NCBI GenBank assembly: GCA_022732885.1
Contig: JAIJTS010000002.1
Location: 1 to 64,000, forward strand
Reading direction: 5' to 3'
Source of the DNA: Atopobium sp.
GTDB lineage: Bacteria > Actinomycetota > Coriobacteriia > Coriobacteriales > Atopobiaceae
DNA length: 64,000 nucleotides
Below the pieces are notes generated by a model that made no database searches, had not been told where the DNA came from, and was given only the letters and a program-made list of their open reading frames with translations. The stretch's first letter is position 1; each line of letters begins with the position of its first letter. The translations under genes were made by a program, and so were the position numbers. Shown here in pieces: positions 1-9,320 of the stretch.

Positions 1-1210
1 TGCGGTCAATCTTGGTGACCTCTGGAAGATCTTGAGGACTGGTAATCTCAATCATAGTTCCGTCGGTCTTATAGACGTGATAGTCAACAGATGGGCTGGT
101 AGCAATCAAGTCAAGATCGAACTCACGCTCAAGACGTTCTTTAACAACTTCCATGTGGAGAAGACCCAAAAATCCAACTCTAAAGCCAAAACCTAAAGCC
201 ACAGAAGTTTCAGGTGACCACGTAAGTGAGGGATCGTTGACGTGCAACTTGTCAAGTGCATCGCGAAGGTTCTCATACTGCTTGTTATCTACGGGGAAAA
301 GACCAGTAAATACCATAGGTTTTGCCTCGCGGTAACCCGGCAGTGGCTCTATACATGGATTTTGCTTATAGGTAAGCGTATCTCCAACGCGAACAGCTTC
401 AGGGTCTTTGAGGCCAGTTACTACATAGCCAACTTCACCTACAGAAAGCTGATCAACAGCCATCTCAAGAGGTCTCTTGGCGCCAACTTCTTCAACAAGA
501 AAAGGCACGGAGCCTTGCATCATAAGAAGCTGGTCACCAGCCTTGATTGAGCCATCAAAAACGCGAACCGTTGCAACGACGCCTCTGAACTGGTCAAAAT
601 ACGAATCAAGAATAAGTGCCTTAAGTGGCGCTGCAGGGTCTCCCTTTGGAGGAGAAACCAAATACACCAAAGCCTCAAGAAGCTCGTGAATGCCCTCACC
701 AGTCTTGCCGGAGACACATACCGCATCATCAGCTGGGATTGCAAGAACATCTTCAATTTCTGCACGAACCTCTTCAGGACGAGCAGATGGAAGATCAATC
801 TTGTTGATTGCAGGAACAATATCCAGGTTGGCGTTCATGGCAAGCATGGCATTTGAGACAGTCTGAGCCTCAACGCCTTGCGTAGCATCAACAACCAGTA
901 CCGCTCCCTCGCAAGCAGCCAAAGACCTTGATACCTCGTAAGTAAAGTCAACATGGCCTGGAGTGTCAATCAGGTTGAACTGATAGCGCTCTCCGTCATC
1001 TGCATCGTACATAACGCGAACAGCATTTGATTTGATGGTAATTCCACGCTCACGTTCAATGTCCATAGTGTCCAAAAGCTGTGATTCCATATCGCGTTCT
1101 TCAACGGTATGAGTAAGCTCTAGAATGCGGTCACTGATGGTAGATTTACCGTGATCGATGTGTGCAACAATAGAGAAGTTGCGAATATGTGAAGTATCCT
1201 GTGTATTCAT
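1..1210 (-). CDS. lepA: Elongation factor 4 (LepA), 3' end cut by window edge
   Basis: Ribosome-associated translational GTPase that back-translocates or remodels stalled ribosomes. Reading from ATG 1210, the first 403 codons are present and the rest lies beyond base 1; the family is about 600 residues. Seen directly: P-loop HIDHGKST at residues 17-24, G3 motif DTPGH near residue 82 followed by VDFTYEV, and NKIDLP (G4) near residue 135. The serine-isoleucine after the P-loop, where many LepA proteins have leucine-alanine, is a mild variation. It is divergent from rpsT, with about 110 bp between the start codons. The GTPase core alone could be confused with EF-G or TypA, but the short [17 protein letters not shown] beginning is typical of LepA. 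Confidence 0.95.
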   Translation of the reverse strand, partial: MNTQDTSHIRNFSIVAHIDHGKSTISDRILELTHTVEERDMESQLLDTMDIERERGITIKSNAVRVMYDADDGERYQFNLIDTPGHVDFTYEVSRSLAACEGAVLVVDATQGVEAQTVSNAMLAMNANLDIVPAINKIDLPSARPEEVRAEIEDVLAIPADDAVCVSGKTGEGIHELLEALVYLVSPPKGDPAAPLKALILDSYFDQFRGVVATVRVFDGSIKAGDQLLMMQGSVPFLVEEVGAKRPLEMAVDQLSVGEVGYVVTGLKDPEAVRVGDTLTYKQNPCIEPLPGYREAKPMVFTGLFPVDNKQYENLRDALDKLHVNDPSLTWSPETSVALGFGFRVGFLGLLHMEVVKERLEREFDLDLIATSPSVDYHVYKTDGTMIEITSPQDLPEVTKIDR

Positions 1211-1242
1211 AAGGAAAATAATAGCGTAAACTACCCCCTTCG

Positions 1243-1251
1243 TGCTATACT
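1243..1251 (+). promoter_or_regulatory. Extended -10 promoter for rpsT
   Basis: TGC followed by TATACT forms an extended -10 element about 68 bp upstream of the rpsT start. The -35 region at the expected distance is poor, as is common for extended -10 promoters. Assignment is by inspection only. Confidence 0.5.
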
Positions 1252-1318
1252 TCAACAGCTGCCTCAAACGTGTCTCAGCGAAGAGGCCTCACATTGTAAT
1301 CACCGAAAGGAACCGCAC

Positions 1319-1582
1319 GTGGCTAACATCAAGTCTCAGAAGAAGCGCATTCTCACCGCTGAGAAGGCACGCCAGCGCAACAAGGCTGTCCGTTCCGAGC
1401 TTAAGACTGCTATTAAGGCAGTTCGCACTGCTGTTGAGGCAGGCAAGCTTGAGGACGCACAGGTTGCAGCTAACAAGGCATCCCGTCTTCTTGACAAGGC
1501 TGCTTCTAAGGGCATCGTACACAAGAATCAGGCTGCTCAGCGTAAGAGTGGCGTTCAGAAGCTTGTTAACACCCTTAAGTAG
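1319..1582 (+). CDS. rpsT: 30S ribosomal protein S20
   Basis: Primary 16S rRNA-binding protein of the small subunit, 87 residues, the usual family length. The sequence is strongly basic and helical, starting [10 protein letters not shown] and ending with the typical [18 protein letters not shown] segment. The start is GTG at 1319, with a GAAAGG ribosome binding site a few bases upstream; a non-ATG start is familiar for S20 genes, where weak initiation assists autoregulation. It stands alone, between divergent lepA and convergent holA, and is followed by a strong terminator. Confidence 0.97.
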   Translation: MANIKSQKKRILTAEKARQRNKAVRSELKTAIKAVRTAVEAGKLEDAQVAANKASRLLDKAASKGIVHKNQAAQRKSGVQKLVNTLK

Positions 1583-1605
1583 TTCTTATCTACTTTTAAC
1601 TTTTT

Positions 1606-1634
1606 AAAACGGACTCCAAGGAGTCCGTTTTTTC
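1606..1634 (+). terminator. Rho-independent terminator after rpsT
   Basis: A 12-bp perfect stem (AAAACGGACTCC with GGAGTCCGTTTT) and a very short loop, running into a T tract. The A/T-rich flanks make it likely to act in both directions, so it may also end the converging comEA-comEC-holA transcript. Confidence 0.9.
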
Positions 1635-1653
1635 TTACTTGAATTCTTCGAAT

Positions 1654-2625
1654 CTACACATTTGAGACACCGCACAGAGCAAAAATAAGCTTGGTCATTA
1701 TGGTTGTTTTATCTTCTCCACTCTTAAGACCACGTTCTGCATCGGCGCAAAAACCCAGAATATGTTCAAGCTCACCATCTGCAAATTGACTCACCCATCG
1801 TGCATAATTTCTTACTTGCCAGTCCTGCTTACCTAAAACGGAGGCAATTTCCCGCTCTGTACCACGCTTAACCATAGATTTGGCGCAAATAAGCTCTCTT
1901 ACGCGTCCAGTCATAAGCGACAAATTACCAATAGCTCCTGACTCATCCATCTGACTATAGAGCTCCAAAGCCTTTTGAGCATTTCTCGCTGACAAACTGT
2001 CAAGAAAATCCCAGGGCTTAACCTCAACAACTCGTGCAACATGAGTTTCTACAAACTGAACGTCAATTGCACCAGGACGACCCAGCAGAGCTGCTAGAGA
2101 TTTAACCTGAGAATCCAGCATGGTGGTATTATCGCCAACACGACTTACAAGCTCACTGGCCACATTAATTGGAATTTGTAGCCCGTATTTTCTTCCAAGA
2201 TCTCCTATATATTTAAGTAAATCATTTCTGGTCATTGCGCCACAATTGATAACTGCAAGCTTTCCTAACGCGTCTACTGCTTTATAAAGTCTTGTTGTTT
2301 TAGCAAGTTTGCTTGCAGAAAGCATCAACGTAGTAGTTGGATTAGGATTTTTTAGATACTCAATAAGAGCCTCAGATACAGACTTAGGCAATTTACCAGC
2401 ATCGTCAATAACAACAATTCGCCTAGAATCACCCATAGGAAGTGTTTGGGCAGAAGACAAAACAGCTTCTGGAGTCAGCTCAGCACTTACAGAAATCTCA
2501 TCAAGGTTAAAGGTAATAAAGCTCTGGTTAAGACGGCTCTTAAGCTTATCAATAGACCTTGCACGCTTCATCTCATCAGGGCCAACAGCCAAATATGCAG
2601 CTAGTAGCTTAGCCTGCTCCGCCAT
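1654..2625 (-). CDS. holA: DNA polymerase III delta subunit
   Basis: Clamp-loader delta subunit, which opens the beta sliding clamp during replication. The 323-residue length fits the family. The N-terminal half has the AAA+-like fold seen in HolA, without a catalytic Walker A, and the C-terminal part is the helical collar domain. The start ATG 2625 has a strong GAGGAGG site. It overlaps the end of comEC by 17 bp, so the two are translationally coupled; a comEC-holA-rpsT neighbourhood is common in Gram-positive bacteria and supports the assignment. Sequence conservation is low in this family, so recognition rests on the overall pattern plus context. Confidence 0.88.
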   Translation of the reverse strand: MAEQAKLLAAYLAVGPDEMKRARSIDKLKSRLNQSFITFNLDEISVSAELTPEAVLSSAQTLPMGDSRRIVVIDDAGKLPKSVSEALIEYLKNPNPTTTLMLSASKLAKTTRLYKAVDALGKLAVINCGAMTRNDLLKYIGDLGRKYGLQIPINVASELVSRVGDNTTMLDSQVKSLAALLGRPGAIDVQFVETHVARVVEVKPWDFLDSLSARNAQKALELYSQMDESGAIGNLSLMTGRVRELICAKSMVKRGTEREIASVLGKQDWQVRNYARWVSQFADGELEHILGFCADAERGLKSGEDKTTIMTKLIFALCGVSNV

Positions 2626-4996
2626 CTTTTTCCTCCTCTAAATCTGTATCTACTTTAGCATGTTGCACGCTCACCCTAGGTCCATGTTCCCCTGGAAATA
2701 CAGTGACGTCTCCATAATCTTTGGTGCAATAAAACCTTGCGCCAACACCCTCTAAGATGTCTACTGCTTCCTGTTTAGGATGACCATAACGATTATTCTT
2801 TCCAGCACTTGCAACTGCTACCTCAGGTTTTAGCACACGAGCTGTATCTGGATAAAGTGACTTTGCCGCTCCATGATGTCCAACTTTTAAGAAATCAATG
2901 TCGCCTACATCACCTGCATCCACGGTCTCTTTAGTTTGATCTCTTTCGGCATCACCTGTTAAGAGTGTCGTAAGGGTATTTTGACCATCGTTATATGTTA
3001 CATACAGCTCTACTGACGCATCATTTGCTTCTTGAGCCTTATAGCCCCTATGTGGCCACACAACACGGACATGAAAGCGACCAACATCAAACTCGTCACC
3101 ATATAACACTTCATAGGAGCCACTGCCAGAAATCCTCTGAATAGCTCTCTGAAGTTCAGGTTTTTCTTGTTTTGTTATTCCTTCTCCAACCAATACCCGA
3201 CCCGCCTTCACCGAGCCAACCATATACCTCACGCCACCAGCGTGGTCCTCATCAAGGTGTGTGAGCAAAATAGCATCAAGATATGAGATGTGTTGTCGCT
3301 CTAAAGCGTCATTAACCACATCGCCCACACTAGTGTCTACAAGCAAAGAATGTGCACCATCGCTCAGCAATATGGCATCTCCCTGACCAATATCCATCAC
3401 GCAAATTCTTGTTGGCGAGAAAAACCTCCAGTAGACACTTAATCCAAGAATTAGCATAAATACCGCTAAACATATACCAACTAAAACTGTCTTCTTTGCT
3501 TTAGGCCAAAACACGTAAAGTGCCACCATTAACGCAAACACAAGCAAAGAAACTATCCAACTGATGTCAGCTAACGACACACTTGCAAAAGACCTTTCAG
3601 ATAAAAAAGAAGCAAGGGTCTCTATAAGCTGTCCTAGAGAATCTACTAGTAAAAGAGCAAAGTTTTGAACTAGCTTAAAGCCACTAAAAGCTATTGCCCC
3701 AATTCCAAATAAACTGAGAAGAGAAAACAGGCTTGTAATAAGAGCACTTGAAAGAGGAGCAAGTAATGAGAAATGTCCAAAATAGACACATGAAACTGGA
3801 AGGCACGACAGTTGAGCAACTGTTGTGGCACACATAGTATTTCGTACCTGGGAAAACGGTTTTCTCAGAACCTTTTGTACTTTTCCATATCCAGATAAGT
3901 GAAAGGCAGTTTTGGCATAGTACTGGGCAAGAGCACCGTATATATTCATTCCAAAAATACAAGCCAGAGATAAGGTAAAAGCTATGTTTACGCTCAGCTG
4001 TGGATCAAAGCAAAGCATAAATAATGCAACAAGAGAAACAGCTGATAGCGTGTGATTTTTTCTACCAACACACTGCATAACGTATTTTTGTTCAACAAGA
4101 AGTATTGCCCTAATTGCCGAGGCGGGTAATCCACAAAAAAGCGCGTAAACACTTAATAAAAATAAATTCACCACTCCTCTCAAAAGAGGTTTTACTGTCA
4201 GCTTTTTAAGCAAAGCATCAATAAAGGTAGAGAGAATTACCATGTGGCAGCTAGAAATTGCAATAAGATGCATGAGACCACAGCGCATAAATATTCTAGG
4301 AATGTTGAAGCTATACAAGCTTGCTCTATAGGCACAAAGACCACATGCAGCTAATGCTCGACCAAAGCTCACCTCTGGTTGAAGTTGAGAAATACAGTTT
4401 TCTCTAAATTGAGCAACTTCCCCAACAATTCCCTCTTCATAGGTTTTTGAATTCACCTTAGTTACCTGAATTGAACCAAGTACTCCCCTCTTAAATTGTT
4501 CTTCTGAAAACTCCTTATCTTTATACCGTGTAAACCTCCCTTCACAACTAAGATGAATTTCTCGCAAGAATTGTTCCTTGGCGTGAATTCCCACAGATCC
4601 AATATATCTACCCTGATACATGACGTCTGCTTGACCGGTCCATGCATGATTTTTATAGACTAAATCCTTTGATACAACTAGCTCAAAATTGTGTACAGAA
4701 GTTGACTCTAAAAGATTCACCGATGCCGTTTGACTTGCATATATAAAAGAAGACCTAATAAAGATAGTTACAAGTAAGAGTAAAACTACTCCAACAGTTA
4801 TAGGGCTGGTACGTGCATGCTTTACATACCAAAATCCTAAGGCAGCCGCCATACTGATTCCTAAAATTTGAAGCAAAATAGTATCAAGCGTCGCGTTTCT
4901 CGCGATAAAAACTTGTAACCATAAGCAGACAAATAGCAAAACACAAAGGCTATACGGAATAAAAGGCCTAGAGGGTTGTTCTATCACCTTAGACAC
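2609..4996 (-). CDS. comEC: ComEC/Rec2 competence DNA channel
   Basis: Polytopic membrane protein that carries single-stranded DNA across the membrane during natural transformation. After a short cytoplasmic start there are N-terminal membrane helices, a soluble extracytoplasmic OB-like region, the multi-helix competence domain, and from about residue 530 a metallo-beta-lactamase-like domain with HLDEDH near residue 580. I place the start at GTG 4996, because AAGGAT lies 7 bases upstream. The frame is open to GTG 5047, but that start has no ribosome site and would overlap comEA by 59 bp. The chosen start overlaps comEA by 8 bp. At about 795 residues it is full length, so the channel looks intact. 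Confidence 0.92.
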   Translation of the reverse strand: MSKVIEQPSRPFIPYSLCVLLFVCLWLQVFIARNATLDTILLQILGISMAAALGFWYVKHARTSPITVGVVLLLLVTIFIRSSFIYASQTASVNLLESTSVHNFELVVSKDLVYKNHAWTGQADVMYQGRYIGSVGIHAKEQFLREIHLSCEGRFTRYKDKEFSEEQFKRGVLGSIQVTKVNSKTYEEGIVGEVAQFRENCISQLQPEVSFGRALAACGLCAYRASLYSFNIPRIFMRCGLMHLIAISSCHMVILSTFIDALLKKLTVKPLLRGVVNLFLLSVYALFCGLPASAIRAILLVEQKYVMQCVGRKNHTLSAVSLVALFMLCFDPQLSVNIAFTLSLACIFGMNIYGALAQYYAKTAFHLSGYGKVQKVLRKPFSQVRNTMCATTVAQLSCLPVSCVYFGHFSLLAPLSSALITSLFSLLSLFGIGAIAFSGFKLVQNFALLLVDSLGQLIETLASFLSERSFASVSLADISWIVSLLVFALMVALYVFWPKAKKTVLVGICLAVFMLILGLSVYWRFFSPTRICVMDIGQGDAILLSDGAHSLLVDTSVGDVVNDALERQHISYLDAILLTHLDEDHAGGVRYMVGSVKAGRVLVGEGITKQEKPELQRAIQRISGSGSYEVLYGDEFDVGRFHVRVVWPHRGYKAQEANDASVELYVTYNDGQNTLTTLLTGDAERDQTKETVDAGDVGDIDFLKVGHHGAAKSLYPDTARVLKPEVAVASAGKNNRYGHPKQEAVDILEGVGARFYCTKDYGDVTVFPGEHGPRVSVQHAKVDTDLEEEKDGGAG

Positions 4997-5741
4997 GAAT
5001 ATTATCCTTGAGCTGATCAAACTTTTTCTGCCCAATTCCAGAAACACGCATCAAATCTTCAGTTGTTTTAAAAGGTCCATTCTTTTGTCTGTCTGCAACA
5101 ATTCGCTGAGCCAGTCCTTCTCCGACGCCTTGGAGCTTGGTAAATTCATCTACAGTTGCTTTATTAATATCTACAACTGTCTTTTTATCTCTTTTTGAAT
5201 TTGTCTGCTTATTGCTCGAAGCTTTATTTTGATCTGACTGTGAAATCTCTGGTGGTGCTTCTTCTCCTTTTCGAGGAATATATATTTTTTGACCATCTTC
5301 AACAGGAGATGCTAGATTAATCCCTTGACCATTAGCATCTTCAGCTAATCCTCCTGCTATTTGAATTGCATCATTTACACGTGGATTTGCCATCTGTAAC
5401 GCATACAGTCCTGGCGATTTAACAGCTCCATCAACATGAACCATCATTTGTGGAGACGCTTCTTTAATCTTATGGTCATCTTTTGGCTGATCTGTAGACT
5501 TATCCTCTTGCGTATGCTGTGGATTTTCCGCAACAATCGCTCCCTGTGTAGGGTTTGCTTGATTATGTGACCTGTCAAAAGACTCTGACGTTCCAGCAGC
5601 AATCATCCAAATAAATATAGCTACTGACACAATGGCTAGGGCAACAACAACTGTACCCGCTATCAGTTGCCGCTGAGATAAATTAAATTTTCTCATTAAT
5701 GTATTAATTCTTTGTGTGCGGTTATTTGAAATCTGAGCCAT
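4989..5741 (-). CDS. comEA: ComEA competence DNA receptor
   Basis: Membrane-anchored double-stranded DNA receptor that delivers DNA to ComEC. The 250 residues show one transmembrane segment at about 24-48, a charged and low-complexity linker, a SLBB-type domain at about 95-155, a second basic linker, and two helix-hairpin-helix motifs at about 190-250 (LQGVGEGLAQRIV and VSGIGQKKFDQL). The start ATG 5741 has GAGGTGAT upstream. Coupling to comEC by an 8-bp overlap fits a comEA-comEC operon. Pilus and comF genes are not in the window. Confidence 0.93.
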   Translation of the reverse strand: MAQISNNRTQRINTLMRKFNLSQRQLIAGTVVVALAIVSVAIFIWMIAAGTSESFDRSHNQANPTQGAIVAENPQHTQEDKSTDQPKDDHKIKEASPQMMVHVDGAVKSPGLYALQMANPRVNDAIQIAGGLAEDANGQGINLASPVEDGQKIYIPRKGEEAPPEISQSDQNKASSNKQTNSKRDKKTVVDINKATVDEFTKLQGVGEGLAQRIVADRQKNGPFKTTEDLMRVSGIGQKKFDQLKDNIRV

Positions 5742-5925
5742 ACAATCACCTCAGATTTATATTCAACTATTAGGTTGTTGAGAAATGCTATTTTTAGAGA
5801 TTTGTCGTTCAGTTTTGTTTTAAATCTGCAGGTAATCTGACACAGTTATTAACAAATACCAGATACACTGTACTAACTAACAAGAACAAAATTGCTTTAA
5901 ATAAGATTATCAAACCACTCAAATG

Positions 5926-5953
5926 AAAAATCCGCCCCCTCAAAGGACGGATT
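5926..5953 (-). terminator. Terminator after thiI
   Basis: On the minus strand AATCCGTCC pairs with GGGCGGATT (9 bp, one G-U), followed by a run of T. It lies about 50 bp beyond the thiI stop and closes the mihF-gmk-rpoZ-thiI run. Confidence 0.8.
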
Positions 5954-6004
5954 CTCAAAAAGAGCTTGAGTAAGACTATCAGAATCTTTGAACTGCAGAA
6001 ATTC

Positions 6005-7249
6005 CTAATCAGCAATAAACTCTGCAGGAGCAAGTTCTCTATGACGGGCAACAAGCTTTTTAGGTGGTTTATATGAAGGACACTGACTAAAGTCAATGTA
6101 CTCAATATGCTGCATAAGGTCATCAATCATGGCTTCATGATCAAAAGAATTCCAAGCCTCAAGAACTTCTCGCATTCTTGCGTGCGTCTCAGGACGGCGA
6201 GGCATAAACAACGTGCAGCAATCAGGAGCCGTCTGCGTTGAGATATCAAACGTATTGATATCTTGGGCGCGACAAATAATCTCTTGCTTGTCAGAGCCAA
6301 TCAGAGGCCTTAAAACAGGTATGGTAACCGCTTCATTGACAGCAGCAATGTTGTCAAGCGTCTGAGAAGCAACTTGACCAAGTGACTCACCAGTTACCAG
6401 TGCTTTAGCACCCTCAAGCACTGCAATCTTTTGCGCAATAATGTACATCACACGACGATACATAATGACGCGAAGAGCCTGTGGAACGGCAAGAGAAATC
6501 TCACGCTGATGCTCGCCAAAAGGCACAACATACATTCTGCCAATGAGACCCGCGGGCTCAAGAGCCTCAATAATATCCTGGCACAGATATTCGCTGGTAT
6601 CGGATGTCATAGGACGACCAGAGAAGTGAACTGGAATTACCGTTGCACCCCTACGACCAACCATCCATGTTGCAACAGGAGAATCAATACCGCTTGAAAG
6701 AAGCGATACTACTTTACCAGCGGTGCCAACAGGAAGGCCGCCAACACCATGAATAGATGCAGCGTAAACATACGTGTTACCCTGAACAACATGCACGTAG
6801 ACCGACATATCAGGATTGTGCATCTGAACTTTTTTATCGGGGAAATTCTCACAAAGCACTGCGCCCACAAGCTGGTTAATCTCAATGGAATGCTTTGGAT
6901 AAACCGTTGAAGAGCGACGAGCATGCACTTTAAAGGTAGTAAAGTCACCAGACTCCCCCAGCGCCTTCACAGCAGCGTTACAAAACTCCTGCTCATCTAA
7001 GCCACAACGATACGCCAAAGAGGCGCGAGCAACGCCAGGAACCTGGGCCACAGCATGTTGCAGCTCTTCAGTTGCTTGTTTATCAGTGGTTTCTACAAGA
7101 AGGTAGCCAGAAATGCGAGAAACCCCCGCCACTGGAAAGTGTCGGAGGGCTCGTCGCAAATTTGTTACCAACTGATTTTCAAAAGTGGATCGGTTCTTAC
7201 CTTTTAAACCAATTTCGTGGTAGTGAACCAGACATACTCTTTCAGTCAT
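6005..7249 (-). CDS. thiI: tRNA 4-thiouridine synthetase ThiI
   Basis: Transfers sulfur to U8 of tRNA, and in some organisms serves thiamine thiazole synthesis. The protein has an N-terminal ferredoxin-like plus THUMP RNA-binding part (about 1-165), then an adenylating PP-loop domain with SGIDSPVA near residue 187. At 414 residues it lacks the C-terminal rhodanese domain of the enterobacterial protein, so sulfur must come directly from a partner cysteine desulfurase, as in Bacillus-type ThiI. It begins 5 bp after the rpoZ stop and ends the local transcript. Confidence 0.95.
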   Translation of the reverse strand: MTERVCLVHYHEIGLKGKNRSTFENQLVTNLRRALRHFPVAGVSRISGYLLVETTDKQATEELQHAVAQVPGVARASLAYRCGLDEQEFCNAAVKALGESGDFTTFKVHARRSSTVYPKHSIEINQLVGAVLCENFPDKKVQMHNPDMSVYVHVVQGNTYVYAASIHGVGGLPVGTAGKVVSLLSSGIDSPVATWMVGRRGATVIPVHFSGRPMTSDTSEYLCQDIIEALEPAGLIGRMYVVPFGEHQREISLAVPQALRVIMYRRVMYIIAQKIAVLEGAKALVTGESLGQVASQTLDNIAAVNEAVTIPVLRPLIGSDKQEIICRAQDINTFDISTQTAPDCCTLFMPRRPETHARMREVLEAWNSFDHEAMIDDLMQHIEYIDFSQCPSYKPPKKLVARHRELAPAEFIAD

Positions 7250-7254
7250 AACTC

Positions 7255-7539
7255 TTAGTAAACGATGGTGTTCTCGCCCTTAATTGCCTCATCAAAGGAA
7301 TCTTTAACAAAGCCAAGGGTACCGTCGTTAATCTCTTTCATAGCAATAGAGACTGAATCTTTACCACTTGCAACAGTAGTAATGTCATCAAAATCTTGAA
7401 CAGCAGTTACGCGTAGATGCTGACCGTGAAGCATGTTGTTAATATCGCAAGCACGCTTAGAAGCAAGAGAGCAAAGCAAGAATGGATTCTGCTCAGTCTT
7501 CTGAAGCAGGCTGTCAATCTCAGGCTTAATAACAGACAT
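7255..7539 (-). CDS. rpoZ: RNA polymerase omega subunit
   Basis: Small subunit that helps assemble and stabilise RNA polymerase. The 94 residues contain the family core FLLCSLASKRACDIN and the later helix with FDEAIKGE. The start ATG overlaps the gmk stop (TAATG), with GGAGG upstream. The gmk-rpoZ order is widely conserved and supports the call, which sequence alone would make less certain in such a short protein. Confidence 0.9.
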   Translation of the reverse strand: MSVIKPEIDSLLQKTEQNPFLLCSLASKRACDINNMLHGQHLRVTAVQDFDDITTVASGKDSVSIAMKEINDGTLGFVKDSFDEAIKGENTIVY

Positions 7540-8117
7540 TAAAGCTGACCTCCGTCTGATTCATAGTCATCAAAAACTTCCTCAAGCTTGCTTAAGGCAG
7601 TCTCAAGGTTGTCGTTCACAATGCAAACAGTATAGTCGTTTGCATACTCCATTTCACGCGACGCATTAGAAAGTCTTGTAGAAATGGTCTTCTCGTCCTC
7701 TGTACCTCGTCCTCTAAGACGCTGTTCCAACTCTTCAAATGAAGGCGGTTTAATAAAGACGAGAATGGCGTTGGGATATTGTTTGTGGACCATAAGTCCA
7801 CCCTGAACGTCAATCTCAAGAACAACAGATTGACCTGCAGAAATCAGGCGATCAACCTCGGATTTAAGCGTGCCATAGCAATGGCCATGAACATGAGCCC
7901 ACTCAAGGAATTCACCAGCATCAACGCGCTTTTTAAATTCTTCATCAGAGAGAAAATGATACGCAACTCCATCGACTTCTCCTGGTCGAGGAGAACGTGT
8001 AGTAGCCGAAACCGTCAGGCCTAGGCTTGGACGCTTTTCTCTTAACAGAGAGACAAGCGTACCTTTTCCTACACCTGACGGTCCAGATACTACAAAAAGT
8101 TTGGCTGTACGAGCCAC
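7539..8117 (-). CDS. gmk: Guanylate kinase
   Basis: Phosphorylates GMP to GDP with ATP. The 192 residues show the P-loop GPSGVGKGTL at about 12-21, the GMP-binding segment SATTRSPRPGEVDGVAYHF, and the lid region around RLRGRGTEDE. The start is GTG 8117, sharing one base with the mihF stop (TAGTG), so translation is coupled. Full length, no anomalies. Confidence 0.97.
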   Translation of the reverse strand: MARTAKLFVVSGPSGVGKGTLVSLLREKRPSLGLTVSATTRSPRPGEVDGVAYHFLSDEEFKKRVDAGEFLEWAHVHGHCYGTLKSEVDRLISAGQSVVLEIDVQGGLMVHKQYPNAILVFIKPPSFEELEQRLRGRGTEDEKTISTRLSNASREMEYANDYTVCIVNDNLETALSKLEEVFDDYESDGGQL

Positions 8118-8425
8118 TACTTGGTCAGTGCCTCGAGGAGCTGCTCGCGCTGACGAGCGCCAAGGCCCTTAACGCGGCGAGTTGCGGAAATTCCGAGCTC
8201 GTCCATAATCTTTGCTGCCTTTGCCTTGCCATAGCCAGGAAGGGACTCAATAAGAGCGGAGACCTTCATACGCTCAGCAATAGGGTCGGTAGAATCAAGG
8301 ACCTCTTTAAGGGAGACCTTACCAGTCTTAACCTTCTCGCGAAGCTCTGCACGAGCGTGACGAGCCTGAGCTGCCTTCTCAAGTGCTGCCTTGCGCTGCT
8401 CATCGGTAAGTGTAGGTAGAGCCAT
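8117..8425 (-). CDS. mihF: Actinobacterial integration host factor (MihF)
   Basis: Nucleoid-associated DNA-binding protein of the actinobacterial IHF type, unrelated in sequence to proteobacterial IHF. It carries a lysine- and alanine-rich N-terminal helix followed by a helix-two-turns-helix region with LPGYGKAKAAKIMDELGI and RRVKGLGARQREQLLE. I start it at ATG 8425, because GGAGG lies just upstream. An in-frame ATG at 8440 sits on the far side of that site and is not used. The 102-residue product is typical. The mihF-gmk-rpoZ order is characteristic of Actinobacteria and is a useful taxonomic marker here. Confidence 0.95.
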   Translation of the reverse strand: MALPTLTDEQRKAALEKAAQARHARAELREKVKTGKVSLKEVLDSTDPIAERMKVSALIESLPGYGKAKAAKIMDELGISATRRVKGLGARQREQLLEALTK

Positions 8426-8443
8426 TGTTCCTCCAAACATCGT

Positions 8444-8464
8444 TTTCGTACTTCATATACGAAA
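8444..8464. promoter_or_regulatory. Inverted repeat in front of mihF
   Basis: TTTCGTA and TACGAAA, 7-bp perfect arms 7 bp apart, lie about 20-40 bp upstream of the mihF start, within or just after the expected promoter. It could be an operator or a leader hairpin. No function is shown by sequence. Confidence 0.4.
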
Positions 8465-8527
8465 CTCAATTTAATGTGCCTTTTGCACTTCAGCAAAATA
8501 GTTTGCCACATAAGGCGTGATTTACAA

Positions 8528-8561
8528 GGGGGTTTTTAATATTTCCGCATTAAAAACCACC
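8528..8561 (-). terminator. Probable end hairpin of the pyr operon
   Basis: On the minus strand GGTGGTTTTTAAT pairs with ATTAAAAACCCCC (13-bp arms, one mismatch) about 30 bp after the pyrF stop. There is no T tract after the hairpin; its A/T part is inside the stem. It is a likely but atypical terminator, or a transcript-stabilising hairpin. Confidence 0.5.
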
Positions 8562-8588
8562 TGTTCACCATAATTCCAATAACTTTTG

Positions 8589-9320
8589 TTAATTTTTAAG
8601 CTCAGAAATGATGGCTTCAAATGCTTCAACTGGATTGTTTGCGCAGGTAATTGGCCTACCAACTACCAATTTGCTTGCTCCAGCCTTAATTGCAGCTGAA
8701 GGTGTGGAAATTCTGACTTGATCGCCCTTCTCGGCACCTTCTGGGCGTACTCCTGGGGTCACAATGAGTGCATTTGGTCCCAAAAGCTCTCGCATTTCTT
8801 GCGCCTCCTGAGGAGAGCAAACAATTCCGTCGGCGCCAGCGCTGTAAGAAAGAGAAGCCAAACGAGCTACCTCATCCTTAATAGAACCGTCTACGCCAAT
8901 AGAATGAAGCGCGTCTTCGTCCATGCTGGTAAGTACTGAAATGGCTACCAATTTGGTGCGTCCAGACTCATCAAGTCCGCGCTCTGCTGCAGCCTCTTCT
9001 GCACCTTCATGACCAGCAGCAATCATCTGAGCGGTTCCCAGGCCGTGGATAGAAAGGATATCCGCACCAGAAAGCGATGCAGAGTAAACTGCACCTTTAA
9101 CCTGGAATGGAATGTCATGCACCTTGAGGTCAAGAAACACCTTGAAGCCACGTGCGTGCATCTCTTCTACCATCGAGGGCCCGTAGCGATAAAAGAGCGT
9201 CATGCCAACCTTGACCCAGCGTGCGTGACCGGCGAGAAGATCAGTGAGCTCCAAAGCTCTTTCTCTTGTGCAATCAAGTGCAACAATAACAGCATCGCGT
9301 GCCTGCTCATCTGTTAGCAT
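8589..9320 (-). CDS. pyrF: Orotidine 5'-phosphate decarboxylase
   Basis: Converts OMP to UMP, the last step of de novo UMP synthesis. The 243-residue TIM barrel has the catalytic strand FLDLKVHDIP near residue 61-70, preceded by WVKVGMTLF, and the phosphate-binding end VTPGVRP and ASKLVVGRPIT. The start overlaps the pyrD stop by 7 bp. It is the last gene of the pyr operon. Full length. Confidence 0.96.
   Translation of the reverse strand: MLTDEQARDAVIVALDCTRERALELTDLLAGHARWVKVGMTLFYRYGPSMVEEMHARGFKVFLDLKVHDIPFQVKGAVYSASLSGADILSIHGLGTAQMIAAGHEGAEEAAAERGLDESGRTKLVAISVLTSMDEDALHSIGVDGSIKDEVARLASLSYSAGADGIVCSPQEAQEMRELLGPNALIVTPGVRPEGAEKGDQVRISTPSAAIKAGASKLVVGRPITCANNPVEAFEAIISELKN

Noticed and set aside
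5809..6126. Minus-strand frame of 105 codons after thiI
   Set aside because: It overlaps the thiI end and the thiI terminator hairpin, and has no recognisable sequence.
8426..8440. Start of mihF at the upstream ATG 8440
   Set aside because: The GGAGG ribosome site lies between 8440 and ATG 8425, so only the downstream start fits.
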